From the NCBI GenBank assembly GCA_964502215.1, contig CAZCUN010000003.1, positions 26,134 to 90,133 on the forward strand: a DNA stretch of 64,000 nucleotides. Direction: 5' to 3'. Under the pieces are notes generated by a model. The model worked only from the letters and a program-made list of their open reading frames with translations. It was not told the origin of the DNA and did no database searches. The translations under genes and the position numbers were made by a program. Of the stretch, positions 15,446 to 23,955 are shown in pieces. Source of the stretch: JAALLB01 sp964502215 (lineage in GTDB: Bacteria > Pseudomonadota > Alphaproteobacteria > Rhizobiales > Rhizobiaceae). Within the stretch, counting starts at the first letter, position 1. The number at the start of each line of letters is the position of its first letter.

Positions 15446-16660
15446 TTATGCAACAGCGCGTGATAGTGCGCACTGTGACCATAGTTCAGAAAGGGCATTT
15501 ACCAAGTGATTAATGTCAGCTTCTGTATGAACAGGTGAAGGTGTAATGCGCAAACGTTCCGTGCCTTCAGGAACAGTTGGATAATTTATTGGTTGAACAT
15601 AAACACCATATTGATCAAGCAAAAGGTCAGAAATGAATTTACATTTTTTAGCATCACCCACCATAACAGGCACAATATGACTGTCGTTTGCCATGTGAGG
15701 CACACCAACTGCGTCAAGCTTTTCACGCAAAATCTTAACGTTAGCACGTTGTTGCATGCGTTCTTCTGAACTATCTTTCAAATGCTTTATAGAAGCTGTT
15801 GCACCAGCAGCAAGTGCAGGAGGAAGAGCGGTTGAAAAGATGAAACCTGATGCAAATGATCTGACAAAATCAATCATATTGCGTGACCCCGTAATATAAC
15901 CACCCATCACGCCGTAAGCTTTGCCAAGTGTACCTTGGATGAGTGTGACACGATCCATCAAGCCTTCACGTTCAGCAATCCCGCCGCCACGAGGGCCATA
16001 AAGGCCTACAGCGTGAACTTCATCAAGATAAGTCATTGCGCCGTATTTATCAGCCACATCACAAATCTCTTTGATAGGGGCAATATCACCGTCCATCGAA
16101 TAAACGGATTCGAAAGCAACGATTTTAGCAGCGTCTGGATCGCAATCATCAAGTCTACGCTCAAGATCACGAACATCATTATGCTTCCAGATGTTCTTAT
16201 TTGCACGCGAGTGACGAATGCCTTCAATCATTGAAGCGTGGTTGTCGCTGTCTGAGAGAATAACTGAGTTTGGAAGACGCGCACCCAATGTTGAAAGCGC
16301 TGCCCAGTTTGCCACATAACCAGAGGTCAGCAACAGTGCAGCTTCCTTGGCATGAAGATCAGCAAGTTCTTCTTCTAGTAATACATGATAATGGTTCGTG
16401 CCAGAGATATTGCGGGTGCCACCAGCACCTGCGCCACATTTTTCAAGCGCATGATGCATGGCACCCAGCGTATCAGGGTGTTGCCCCATGCCAAGATAAT
16501 CATTTGAACACCAAACGGTCACATCAGATACACAGCCGTCATCATGGCGCTTTGCAGAAGGGAAGTTTCCTTTATTGCGTTCAAGGTCAGCAAATACGCG
16601 GTAATTTCCTGCTTCTTTCAAAGCATCCAATTGCTTTTTAAATTCTTCTTCAAAGTTCAT
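15446..16660 (-). CDS. hemA: 5-aminolevulinate synthase
   Basis: HemA condenses glycine with succinyl-CoA to 5-aminolevulinate, the first committed tetrapyrrole precursor in alphaproteobacteria. The PLP lysine is K247 in TLGKAYGVMGG, matching the position in Rhodobacter HemA. YLDEVHAVGLYGPRGGG is the conserved PLP-binding region. Start is ATG 16660 with GGGAG 6 bases upstream; an in-frame ATG at 16681 is less likely. It follows puhE by 39 bases. Confidence 0.95.
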   Translation of the reverse strand: MNFEEEFKKQLDALKEAGNYRVFADLERNKGNFPSAKRHDDGCVSDVTVWCSNDYLGMGQHPDTLGAMHHALEKCGAGAGGTRNISGTNHYHVLLEEELADLHAKEAALLLTSGYVANWAALSTLGARLPNSVILSDSDNHASMIEGIRHSRANKNIWKHNDVRDLERRLDDCDPDAAKIVAFESVYSMDGDIAPIKEICDVADKYGAMTYLDEVHAVGLYGPRGGGIAEREGLMDRVTLIQGTLGKAYGVMGGYITGSRNMIDFVRSFASGFIFSTALPPALAAGATASIKHLKDSSEERMQQRANVKILREKLDAVGVPHMANDSHIVPVMVGDAKKCKFISDLLLDQYGVYVQPINYPTVPEGTERLRITPSPVHTEADINHLVNALSELWSQCALSRAVA

Positions 16661-16699
16661 AACTATCTCCCAGTCATGCATAGTATTATAAGCATTTTA

Positions 16700-17509
16700 T
16701 TATTCTACAACAATACGCGATTGTGTTTTGTCTTCATTTGTATTGACAGTTTTATCCTTTGGCATTGCCCAGCTCCAAAGTCTGGAATCTGCTATGGGTA
16801 AAACCATAAAAATATGTTCAAGTAAAGCAAGTCCTACAAGCGCTGTCAGCATTGTGATTTGTGTGTGTACAACTTGTCCATAATGTACATGAAGTAGCGC
16901 ATAAATACCTGCGGCAAAAAAGACACTGCAACCAACCACAGAAGCCCAATAACCCCAGCCAATGCGGTCATTTCTAAAGTAGGACTGTAGATAAGCTAGG
17001 CGCTCTGGCATCATCTCTATAGAGAGCTTTGGAACGCCAGAAAAGACGGCAAATTTTGCACCAATTCTCATGAGCCACATGCAAGCAAAGGTTTTTGATG
17101 CCATTGCACTTCCGCCTGACATATCAATTAATATGATGATGATAAGCGCACCTAAAAGCGTGAACTCATGATGATTAATCACATTAAAAGCGTGAACGAA
17201 ACGGCTTTTCTCATTGATGTTTTCAGGGCAAGTTTCTTTGGTCTTCCCCGTTATTAATCCAGCTAAGAAAGTAAATTCTACCCAGCCCCAGATAATCAAG
17301 GCCGAAACGAAGGCCAAATAAACAGCCCAAACCTCATTATAAAAAGTGCTGGTGATTAGACCACCAAAGCCAATAAAACAAAACACTGACATAATTATCA
17401 GACGCGAGTTCATTTGCTTATCCAGCCCACGCGCAAGCCACAATATTGCCCCGGTGGAAGACCACCAAAGCAATATTACAAATAGTACTGGCATGACATA
17501 ATCAGTCAT
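16700..17509 (-). CDS. puhE: Putative photosynthetic complex assembly protein PuhE
   Basis: A 269-residue, strongly hydrophobic protein with about seven TM spans, starting MTDYVMPVLFVILLWWSSTG and containing HEFTLLGALIIIILIDMSGG. This fits the PuhE family (DUF3623) found next to acsF and puh genes in purple bacteria and involved in reaction-centre/BChl assembly. It follows acsF by 21 bases and precedes hemA. Confidence 0.88.
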   Translation of the reverse strand: MTDYVMPVLFVILLWWSSTGAILWLARGLDKQMNSRLIIMSVFCFIGFGGLITSTFYNEVWAVYLAFVSALIIWGWVEFTFLAGLITGKTKETCPENINEKSRFVHAFNVINHHEFTLLGALIIIILIDMSGGSAMASKTFACMWLMRIGAKFAVFSGVPKLSIEMMPERLAYLQSYFRNDRIGWGYWASVVGCSVFFAAGIYALLHVHYGQVVHTQITMLTALVGLALLEHIFMVLPIADSRLWSWAMPKDKTVNTNEDKTQSRIVVE

Positions 17510-17530
17510 TTGCGCGAAGTGCCTTTCATA

Positions 17531-18625
17531 TTACCAGGTTGGAACCATACGGCTTGTTTCTGGAATTTCGTTCTTCAGCGTCGGCATGAAGTACAGACCA
17601 GCAAAGTTTGTAGCCACTGCAGCACCAATACCAATTTTCTTAAGACGCCCCATGATACCGCCCTGATTATGAGCTTTGCCCATCGCGATTGCCAAACGGT
17701 TCATTTTGTTTAAGCGTTTCAGGAATTTTGGGTTTTCAATATCCAGCAGAAGCGGGAAGCACTGCTTGGTAATCTCATTGGTTATCCTGAAAACACGCAT
17801 GTCATAGTCTTCAATTTCCATGCCCATCGCCTTATGGAATTTAGGGCGTGCATGATCACGTACAAACATAGTTGCGTAAACGGCACACAAGAAGAACTTA
17901 ATCCATAGCTTGTTATGGCCTGAAAGAAGTTTTGGATCAGAGCGCATTAGAAGCGAGAAAGCTTCACCATGGCTAAACTCATCATTGCACCATTCTTCAA
18001 ACCACTTGAATATTGGATGAAAACGACGTTCTGGATGTTTTTCAAAATGGCGGAAGATCGTAATGTAACGCGCATAACCAATCTTCTCAGACAAGTAAGT
18101 TGCGTAGAAAATAAACTTAGGGCGGAAGTATGTATATTTTTTAGCTTTTGTCAAAAAGCCCAAGTTCACCCCAATGCCAAAGTCCTTCAAGCTATCATTG
18201 ATGAAACCTGCATGACGTGCTTCATCGCGACTCATGTATGAAAACAGCTCTTTAATATCTGGGTTCGTACCGCGGCGTTTCATTTCCTTGTAAAGCACAC
18301 AACCAGAAAATTCTGCGGTCAGCGAACTTACAAGAAAATCAACCAACTCAACGCGCAAACCTTCTGGCAGGTTTTCAAGATCAATATCGTCCCAAGCTTC
18401 AGTGCGCTTGAAGTGCCCTTTGTTAGGGTCACTCTTCATTTGCTCAATTAAAACGTCCCATTCTTCACGGACGCCAGAAACATCTGTCTTGTCGAGCTTT
18501 TTGAAATCAGTGGTATAAAACCGCGGGTCTAGCAAAGTTGTCTCATGCGCCATCTGCGTAGTTTCGTTTTGTGATTCTACATCTATAGGCTTGCCACTTA
18601 CAGGCGTTTTAGCATGTGCATTCAT
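17531..18625 (-). CDS. acsF: Mg-protoporphyrin IX monomethyl ester (oxidative) cyclase
   Basis: AcsF forms the isocyclic ring E using O2, marking an aerobic route to bacteriochlorophyll. It is a di-iron protein; the carboxylate/His motifs are seen in SRDEARHAGF and CNDEFSHGEAFSLLM. ATG 18625 has GGAGG 7 bases upstream and overlaps the stop of the upstream 99-codon gene (ATGA); an in-frame ATG at 18655 would lie deeper in that gene. The anaerobic cyclase bchE is not seen in this window. Confidence 0.95.
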   Translation of the reverse strand: MNAHAKTPVSGKPIDVESQNETTQMAHETTLLDPRFYTTDFKKLDKTDVSGVREEWDVLIEQMKSDPNKGHFKRTEAWDDIDLENLPEGLRVELVDFLVSSLTAEFSGCVLYKEMKRRGTNPDIKELFSYMSRDEARHAGFINDSLKDFGIGVNLGFLTKAKKYTYFRPKFIFYATYLSEKIGYARYITIFRHFEKHPERRFHPIFKWFEEWCNDEFSHGEAFSLLMRSDPKLLSGHNKLWIKFFLCAVYATMFVRDHARPKFHKAMGMEIEDYDMRVFRITNEITKQCFPLLLDIENPKFLKRLNKMNRLAIAMGKAHNQGGIMGRLKKIGIGAAVATNFAGLYFMPTLKNEIPETSRMVPTW

Positions 18626-18921
18626 AGTCTTTCCTCCGAGAATGAGAACTCGCAAAGTTCCATGAATTCAAAATCACCTGTAGCACGTGTCCATAAGCGC
18701 TCGATGATGCCTGCGCGTGTAATGGTTGCGCGACGGTCAAATTCTTGTTTCTCTCCATAAGGTACTTCAATAGCAGTGCCGTGAACGATAACTTCATCGC
18801 CTGGTGCGACCGTTGTTCCGTCATTAAAGCGCACATGTGCTTCGAGGCTTTCAAACGTGTTGACGATCTCGACTGTACAATCAACATCAACCGTTTCACC
18901 TCCTATAATTTTCTTAATCAT
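18622..18921 (-). CDS. Conserved PGC hypothetical protein between puhC and acsF (99 aa)
   Basis: A soluble 99-residue protein with VDCTVEIVNTFESLEAHVRF and PGDEVIVHGTAIEVPYGE, suggesting a small beta-rich fold, then a C-terminal RLWTRATGDFEFMELCEFS. It overlaps puhC and acsF by 4 bases at each end, so it is translationally coupled to both. A small unnamed gene commonly sits at this place in PGCs. I know of no assigned function. Confidence 0.85.
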   Translation of the reverse strand: MIKKIIGGETVDVDCTVEIVNTFESLEAHVRFNDGTTVAPGDEVIVHGTAIEVPYGEKQEFDRRATITRAGIIERLWTRATGDFEFMELCEFSFSEERL

Positions 18922-19391
18922 CCTTGGGCTCCCTTACCAGTTTGATCGGTTAAAAATTTCGCAAAACTATCGATTGCAACAGCGCCAAAAGCGTTGAGGC
19001 GAATTGAGTGTCCGCTTTGCGGGTCAACAATCTTCATATTGCCGTCGCTTAACTTAATAAGACGGTAGGGCAAAAGAAGATCGATTTCTCTTTGTTTGCG
19101 TTGATGTGCCATTGCACGCATTGAGATGCGTACAAATGCGCCTTCACCTTTGCCAAAACTACTAATTCGTTTTCTTGTCTTTGCGTCATAGACCACAACT
19201 TTGCCGTTTGTGGCGTCACGGAAAAACAAATCTCTTTGAAGTTGCGTTTCAGCCTGTGGTAAAGCAACTGCATCTTTTTCTAGCCAGACAGAGCCAACAA
19301 CGAGTAGAATTGTGAAGACAACAACCCCAAGAGCGCCAAACAGTGGCCACTTGTGATACCCAGTAATTTCGTCGGTGCGTTGTGTGTTCAT
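18918..19391 (-). CDS. puhC: Photosynthetic complex assembly protein PuhC
   Basis: A 157-residue protein with one N-terminal TM span (GALGVVVFTILLVVGSVWL) and a periplasmic-type domain with GKVVVYDAKTRKRISSFGKG and FVRISMRAMAHQR. These fit PuhC, which assists assembly and ring organisation of RC-LH1. It follows puhB by 18 bases in the puhABC order. Confidence 0.9.
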   Translation of the reverse strand: MNTQRTDEITGYHKWPLFGALGVVVFTILLVVGSVWLEKDAVALPQAETQLQRDLFFRDATNGKVVVYDAKTRKRISSFGKGEGAFVRISMRAMAHQRKQREIDLLLPYRLIKLSDGNMKIVDPQSGHSIRLNAFGAVAIDSFAKFLTDQTGKGAQG

Positions 19392-19409
19392 AATATCTAC
19401 TCGGTTCGC

Positions 19410-20078
19410 TTAAGCTCTTTGACCCTGCAAGTTCATTGCAAGCTCTTTTTCTTTTTGTTGTTCAACTGCAAGATTAGTCGGTACGTATTGTTGCTGATGA
19501 AATGCATTCAGTTGTTTAGACAAAATCTGCGATACTTTATGTACATCTCCAACAAGACGCATTGCCGGTTCAGGTTTAGCAAATTTCCAAGGTCTCGCAT
19601 GAGGCCAAAGTATTGCCCACGAAATTTTAGTATGCTCTTTCAATGAAAGTGCAATCGTGCCTGTGTCGTTCAGAGTGCTTTGAACATCAGCGCTTGTGAC
19701 TTGTTTGAAAGGGTAATTAAACGTAACGGGAAGGGCAATTCCAAAACGCATAACAACGCGCTTGTTTGTAATCGTGTATATAGTTGTTTTTTCGATTGCT
19801 CTCGCAAGCCACCAAATAATAGCCATGACAACAAGTCCTAAAACAACCATTAACCCTGCACTTGCAATAGCCATTAAGAATGTTCCGCCATCATAAAGCG
19901 TTGTCGAAAGCTTCCAGATTGCAACAAGTATAAAGTAGGCTGCAATTTTATTACGATGCAGAACATATTTTGCAACGGCAGATTGATCGGGTGAGCCCTG
20001 CCATTTGATTTCCTCACCCTCCGGCAAATGTGCCGGAAGGCCTGGAATTGGTTCTTTTTCAAAGTCGTTATGGCTCAT
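19410..20078 (-). CDS. puhB: Photosynthetic complex assembly protein PuhB
   Basis: The 222-residue protein starts with EPIPGLPAHLPEGEEIKWQG, typical of PuhB, followed by TM segments and a PH-like domain with IYTITNKRVVMRFGIALPVT. PuhB aids reaction-centre assembly. Its ATG overlaps the puhA stop by 4 bases. Confidence 0.92.
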   Translation of the reverse strand: MSHNDFEKEPIPGLPAHLPEGEEIKWQGSPDQSAVAKYVLHRNKIAAYFILVAIWKLSTTLYDGGTFLMAIASAGLMVVLGLVVMAIIWWLARAIEKTTIYTITNKRVVMRFGIALPVTFNYPFKQVTSADVQSTLNDTGTIALSLKEHTKISWAILWPHARPWKFAKPEPAMRLVGDVHKVSQILSKQLNAFHQQQYVPTNLAVEQQKEKELAMNLQGQRA

Positions 20079-20857
20079 ATCAACGGCTCAGCACGATCAG
20101 GCGTTGCATAAAGATTGCCACCACCAAAATACGCTTGAATTTTTTCTTCTTCAAGCATGGTAATTCTATCTTTATTTTTGATGCTAGGAATATCTTTGTA
20201 CTGATCAGCAACTAGCGCATGAACATAAAATTCCTTAGCTTTAATTTTGCCACGTAGCTCATTGCGTAAAACTGCAAAGTGCATTGGCACAAGGAAAGTA
20301 CGGCTTGCTTTTGTTACTTCATAGTAACGGATGACTGATTCCATTGTATCAATCCAAATGTCACTAACTTGACCAGCAATCTGACCATCAGCCGTTATAA
20401 TATTAAGACCCATAGGGTTTGTATCTTGCTCAACAACGCTGAATGATGTTGCTTTACTCATTCGTTGAATAACTGCACCACCATGTGGGTTTAGATCTGC
20501 ATAGTCAGGACGCTCTGCCCAAGCTGCAGGACCAACACCATCTTTAAGTGGGTTGCCAGTTGGAATTAATGGTGAACCAGGAGCGGGGCTAGCGCGCATT
20601 GCTTTGATTGGGCGTGTGTCACGGTTTTCTGCATTAGGGAAAGTACGTGTACCTTTGCCATGCGGCAGGATAAAGGTTTTTGGGCTTGGTAGTTGCAACC
20701 AAGGGTCTTTGTTATATGACCCATCTACATCGCTCTCAAGGGGATAGCCTTCTCTGCGGCTTTCTGCTTGCAGATACCAAATAAGGCCTGCAAAGAATAT
20801 CCAGAATGCATAAAGCACAACTTGCGCAACATCTAAGTTTCCTACTATTTCAACCAT
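20075..20857 (-). CDS. puhA: Photosynthetic reaction centre H subunit
   Basis: PuhA caps the cytoplasmic face of the reaction centre and tunes proton delivery to QB. One N-terminal TM helix (VVLYAFWIFFAGLIWYLQAE) followed by RREGYPLESD is diagnostic. The cytoplasmic PRC-barrel part contains GQVSDIWIDTMESVIRYYEV. The 260-residue length is normal. It follows lhaA by 18 bases. Confidence 0.96.
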   Translation of the reverse strand: MVEIVGNLDVAQVVLYAFWIFFAGLIWYLQAESRREGYPLESDVDGSYNKDPWLQLPSPKTFILPHGKGTRTFPNAENRDTRPIKAMRASPAPGSPLIPTGNPLKDGVGPAAWAERPDYADLNPHGGAVIQRMSKATSFSVVEQDTNPMGLNIITADGQIAGQVSDIWIDTMESVIRYYEVTKASRTFLVPMHFAVLRNELRGKIKAKEFYVHALVADQYKDIPSIKNKDRITMLEEEKIQAYFGGGNLYATPDRAEPLI

Positions 20858-20875
20858 GGTTTTTCTCCAATAATA

Positions 20876-22318
20876 TTAGCCGGGTAATTCGGCCAGTCCA
20901 ATTTTCTTGTTAGGGTTAGTTGATGAACCATCCGCAGGCGTAATGCGCCGCACGAGGGGTCCGATTGCGATGAGGGCGACAAACAAAAAGCCGATCTCAA
21001 GATGATATACGATTGAGTATCCTAGTGCGTGGTTAGATAGCACTTCACCAAGCGCACCAGATTGAGCGAGTGAACCACCCGCATCACGGATGATGCCACC
21101 ACTAGCAAGGCCAAGGCCAACGCCACATGCTTGCACAGCGCCCCATGCGCCCAGTGCTAAGCCAGAGCCAGAACTTTCTGCTAATTCCATACAGGCGGTT
21201 AAAGTGCCAACGGCAAATAATCCACCACCCATGCCGATGAGTGCAGTGCCTATTCTGAATAAGTTAGCTGAATGAAAAGGTGCGGCAAAGATAACAGCAC
21301 AAAATGCAACGACACCAATCAGCGTTCCAAGTGCGGCAAGACGATAAGGATCACGCCCGCTAGAAAGCATTTTTGCAGCCATTGCAAAGCCAACCATAGT
21401 GCCAGCAGCAAAGACTGCATTAAGTAGCGTTGTCTGGCTAACTGATAGATTTAAAATCTCACCGCCATAAGGTTCAAGCAAAACATCCTGCATTGAAAAA
21501 CCAATCGTTCCAAGCGCCACAGCTATTAACAAACGAAGACTTCTTTTGTCCTTACGATACATGCCCCATGCTTCTTTAAAGCTAGGAATTTCACGTTCAG
21601 GTGAGGTCTCAGATGGTTTGCGTGGCTCTTGTTTCCAAAGTGCGATGACATTCAAGATCATGGTAACAGCAGCTGCACCTTGAACCACTTGAATAAGGCG
21701 AACAGACGAAAAGTCTGCCAAGAGATAACTAAACACAATCGCACTAACAAACATGCCAACTAAGAGCATCATATATACAAGCGCCACAACACGCGGGCGG
21801 CTTTCTTCTGGTGCAATATCAGTTGCAAGTGCAAGCCCAGCCGTTTGCACCATGTGAACGCCAAAGCCCACAGAAACAAAAGCAAATGCGGCCGCTGCAG
21901 GGCCTGCCCAATCAGGGCCTAGTGTTTGTGATTGAAGCAGCAATAATGCAAAGGGCATGATTGCTAAACCTCCAAACTGAATAAGCGTGCCAAACCAAAT
22001 ATACGGTACCCGCTTCCAACCCAATAGAGATTTATGCGTATCAGATTGATAGCCAATCATTGCACGCGCTGGCGCAAACAAAAACGGAAGCGCCACCATA
22101 ACCGCAACAAGGGACGCAGAAACGCCCAACTCTAAAATCATCACGCGGTTAAGCGTTCCGGTGAGCAAAACCGCAGCCATGCCGACAGAAAACTGGAAGA
22201 GCGACAGCCTTAACAAACGACCTAATGGTAGGTCATCTGTTGCAACGTCAGCAAACGGCAAGAACTTTGTTCCTACCCGTCTCCAGAAATCAGCAATGTT
22301 TGGTTTTACATCACTCAT
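20876..22318 (-). CDS. lhaA: PucC-family MFS protein LhaA (LH1 assembly)
   Basis: A 480-residue, 12-TM major-facilitator protein with the PucC-family entry LRLSLFQFSVGMAAVLLTGTLNRVMILELG and RAMIGYQSDTHKSLLGWKRVPYIW split across TM1-TM3. LhaA acts in LH1 assembly or pigment delivery. Its position between bchM and puhA is the classic lhaA slot. It overlaps the bchM stop by 4 bases. A paralogue lies between bchG and bchP. Confidence 0.9.
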   Translation of the reverse strand: MSDVKPNIADFWRRVGTKFLPFADVATDDLPLGRLLRLSLFQFSVGMAAVLLTGTLNRVMILELGVSASLVAVMVALPFLFAPARAMIGYQSDTHKSLLGWKRVPYIWFGTLIQFGGLAIMPFALLLLQSQTLGPDWAGPAAAAFAFVSVGFGVHMVQTAGLALATDIAPEESRPRVVALVYMMLLVGMFVSAIVFSYLLADFSSVRLIQVVQGAAAVTMILNVIALWKQEPRKPSETSPEREIPSFKEAWGMYRKDKRSLRLLIAVALGTIGFSMQDVLLEPYGGEILNLSVSQTTLLNAVFAAGTMVGFAMAAKMLSSGRDPYRLAALGTLIGVVAFCAVIFAAPFHSANLFRIGTALIGMGGGLFAVGTLTACMELAESSGSGLALGAWGAVQACGVGLGLASGGIIRDAGGSLAQSGALGEVLSNHALGYSIVYHLEIGFLFVALIAIGPLVRRITPADGSSTNPNKKIGLAELPG

Positions 22319-23022
22319 GAACGCTTAAGCTCCAATGCTTGTGATTTGTAAAATGCAGTTGAAATTTTGCGCATACGAAAACTGTTAAAGCCTTCACCAC
22401 GAAGCGTTTCACTTTCAGCAATAGCATCCACCATTTTGCGCTCTTTAACAGGCTCAATTGCAGGTGAGCGGTCATTCTTAGGGAATAATTTGCCAACCGC
22501 TTTCATCACTTCAAGGGCTGGCGTACTAGGTGCAAATGTGAAAGATATATTCTCTTTTGCACGAGGCCCAAGCTCTTCAAGGAAGTTCATGATTTCAGGA
22601 AGCGGGTAGTGAATGAAAGAATCCATCGCAACAATAAAGTCAAACTCGCCATGCTCAGGATCAAGCATATCGCCTGCAAGAAATTTCAAACTGCCAGTCT
22701 TCAAGTCAGTAGGCATCCGCTTTTGCGCTTCTTCAACGAGCGCTGGCGAAATATCAATGGCAAGAACATCCGCCCCACGACGAGCAGCTTCCATCGCCAA
22801 CATGCCAGTGCCACATCCTGCATCAAGCAAACGCGCACCTGATAAATCTTGCGGCAACCACTCAAGCAGCGTGTTGCGCATGTCTTCTCGCCCCTTGCGC
22901 ACTGTTTCGCGAATGCGAGATACAGGTGTGTTAGACGTAAGCGCTACCCATTTATCTTTCGCAGTGCGATCAAAATAAGTTTGAAGCTCTTCACGTTTGT
23001 TTTCGTAAGTTAGATTGCTCAT
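22315..23022 (-). CDS. bchM: Mg-protoporphyrin IX O-methyltransferase
   Basis: BchM methylates the ring C propionate of Mg-protoporphyrin IX, making the AcsF substrate. SAM-binding motif I, LLDAGCGTGMLAMEAARRGA, is clear, with ADVLAIDISPALVEEA after it and MDSFIHYPLPE as a post motif. 235 residues is normal. It lies 12 bases downstream of bchL. Confidence 0.94.
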   Translation of the reverse strand: MSNLTYENKREELQTYFDRTAKDKWVALTSNTPVSRIRETVRKGREDMRNTLLEWLPQDLSGARLLDAGCGTGMLAMEAARRGADVLAIDISPALVEEAQKRMPTDLKTGSLKFLAGDMLDPEHGEFDFIVAMDSFIHYPLPEIMNFLEELGPRAKENISFTFAPSTPALEVMKAVGKLFPKNDRSPAIEPVKERKMVDAIAESETLRGEGFNSFRMRKISTAFYKSQALELKRS

Positions 23023-23034
23023 CTCATCAGCCTC

Positions 23035-23955
23035 CTAGTCGAACCCAAGGAAATCGAAAATTTCCCGGTCTTTCATTGGGGTCGGCATAAACGGATCACG
23101 CCCTTCCCAAAGGGTCGCAGCAAGCTTCATATATTCGTTTTGAACAGCAGTAAGCTCAGGGCTTTCTTCCATTTCAAAGATAGTTGATTTTTTAAGGCGC
23201 GAACGACGGATGACATCAAGATCAGGGAAGTGCGCAACCTTATCCATACCAACAGCTTTGTTAAAGCGATCAATCTCGTCTGTATCTTTAGAGCGGTTAG
23301 CAATGACGCCACCAACACGCACTTCATAGTTTTTAGACTTAGCACCAATCGCTGCTACGATACGGTTCATCGCAAAGATTGAATCAAAATCATTAGCAGT
23401 TACCACAAGCGCACGTTCTGCGTGCTGGAGCGGAGAGGCGAAACCGCCACAAACCACATCGCCAAGTACGTCAAATAAAACCACATCACTATCATCAAGC
23501 AAATGATGCTCTTTTAATAGCTTCACGGTTTGACCAACCACATAGCCGCCACACCCAGTACCCGCAGGTGGGCCACCAGCTTCAACGCACATCACGCCAT
23601 TATAGCCTTCATAAACGAAATCTTCTGTTCGCAATTCTTCTGAGTGGAAATTTACTTCTTCCAACGCATCAATAACCGTTGGCACAAGGCTTTTTGTCAG
23701 TGTGAATGTACTATCGTGCTTTGGGTCACACCCAATTTGCAAAACGCGTTTGCCGAGTTTTGAAAAGGCTGCTGATAAATTTGATGAAGTCGTAGACTTG
23801 CCAATCCCACCCTTACCATAAATCGCAAAGACTTTGGCATTGCCGATGTCCATGTTCGGATCAAGCTTTACTTGAACAGAACCTTCGCCATCCATACCTG
23901 GTGGTAAAGGGCGTTTCTTGTCTTTAAAATGTGCGTTTGGTCCAACGATATTCAT
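23035..23955 (-). CDS. bchL: Dark-operative protochlorophyllide reductase, iron protein
   Basis: BchL is the NifH-like ATPase that donates electrons to BchNB for ring D reduction. P-loop YGKGGIGKSTTS is at residues 46-57. Cluster cysteines are C134 in GTGCGG and C168 in GDVVCGG. The 306-residue length is typical. It starts directly where bchH ends. Confidence 0.96.
   Translation of the reverse strand: MNIVGPNAHFKDKKRPLPPGMDGEGSVQVKLDPNMDIGNAKVFAIYGKGGIGKSTTSSNLSAAFSKLGKRVLQIGCDPKHDSTFTLTKSLVPTVIDALEEVNFHSEELRTEDFVYEGYNGVMCVEAGGPPAGTGCGGYVVGQTVKLLKEHHLLDDSDVVLFDVLGDVVCGGFASPLQHAERALVVTANDFDSIFAMNRIVAAIGAKSKNYEVRVGGVIANRSKDTDEIDRFNKAVGMDKVAHFPDLDVIRRSRLKKSTIFEMEESPELTAVQNEYMKLAATLWEGRDPFMPTPMKDREIFDFLGFD

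Noticed and set aside
16661..16699. Separate hemA promoter or PpsR site
   Set aside because: The 39-base gap holds only the ribosome site and AT-rich DNA with no TGT-N12-ACA.
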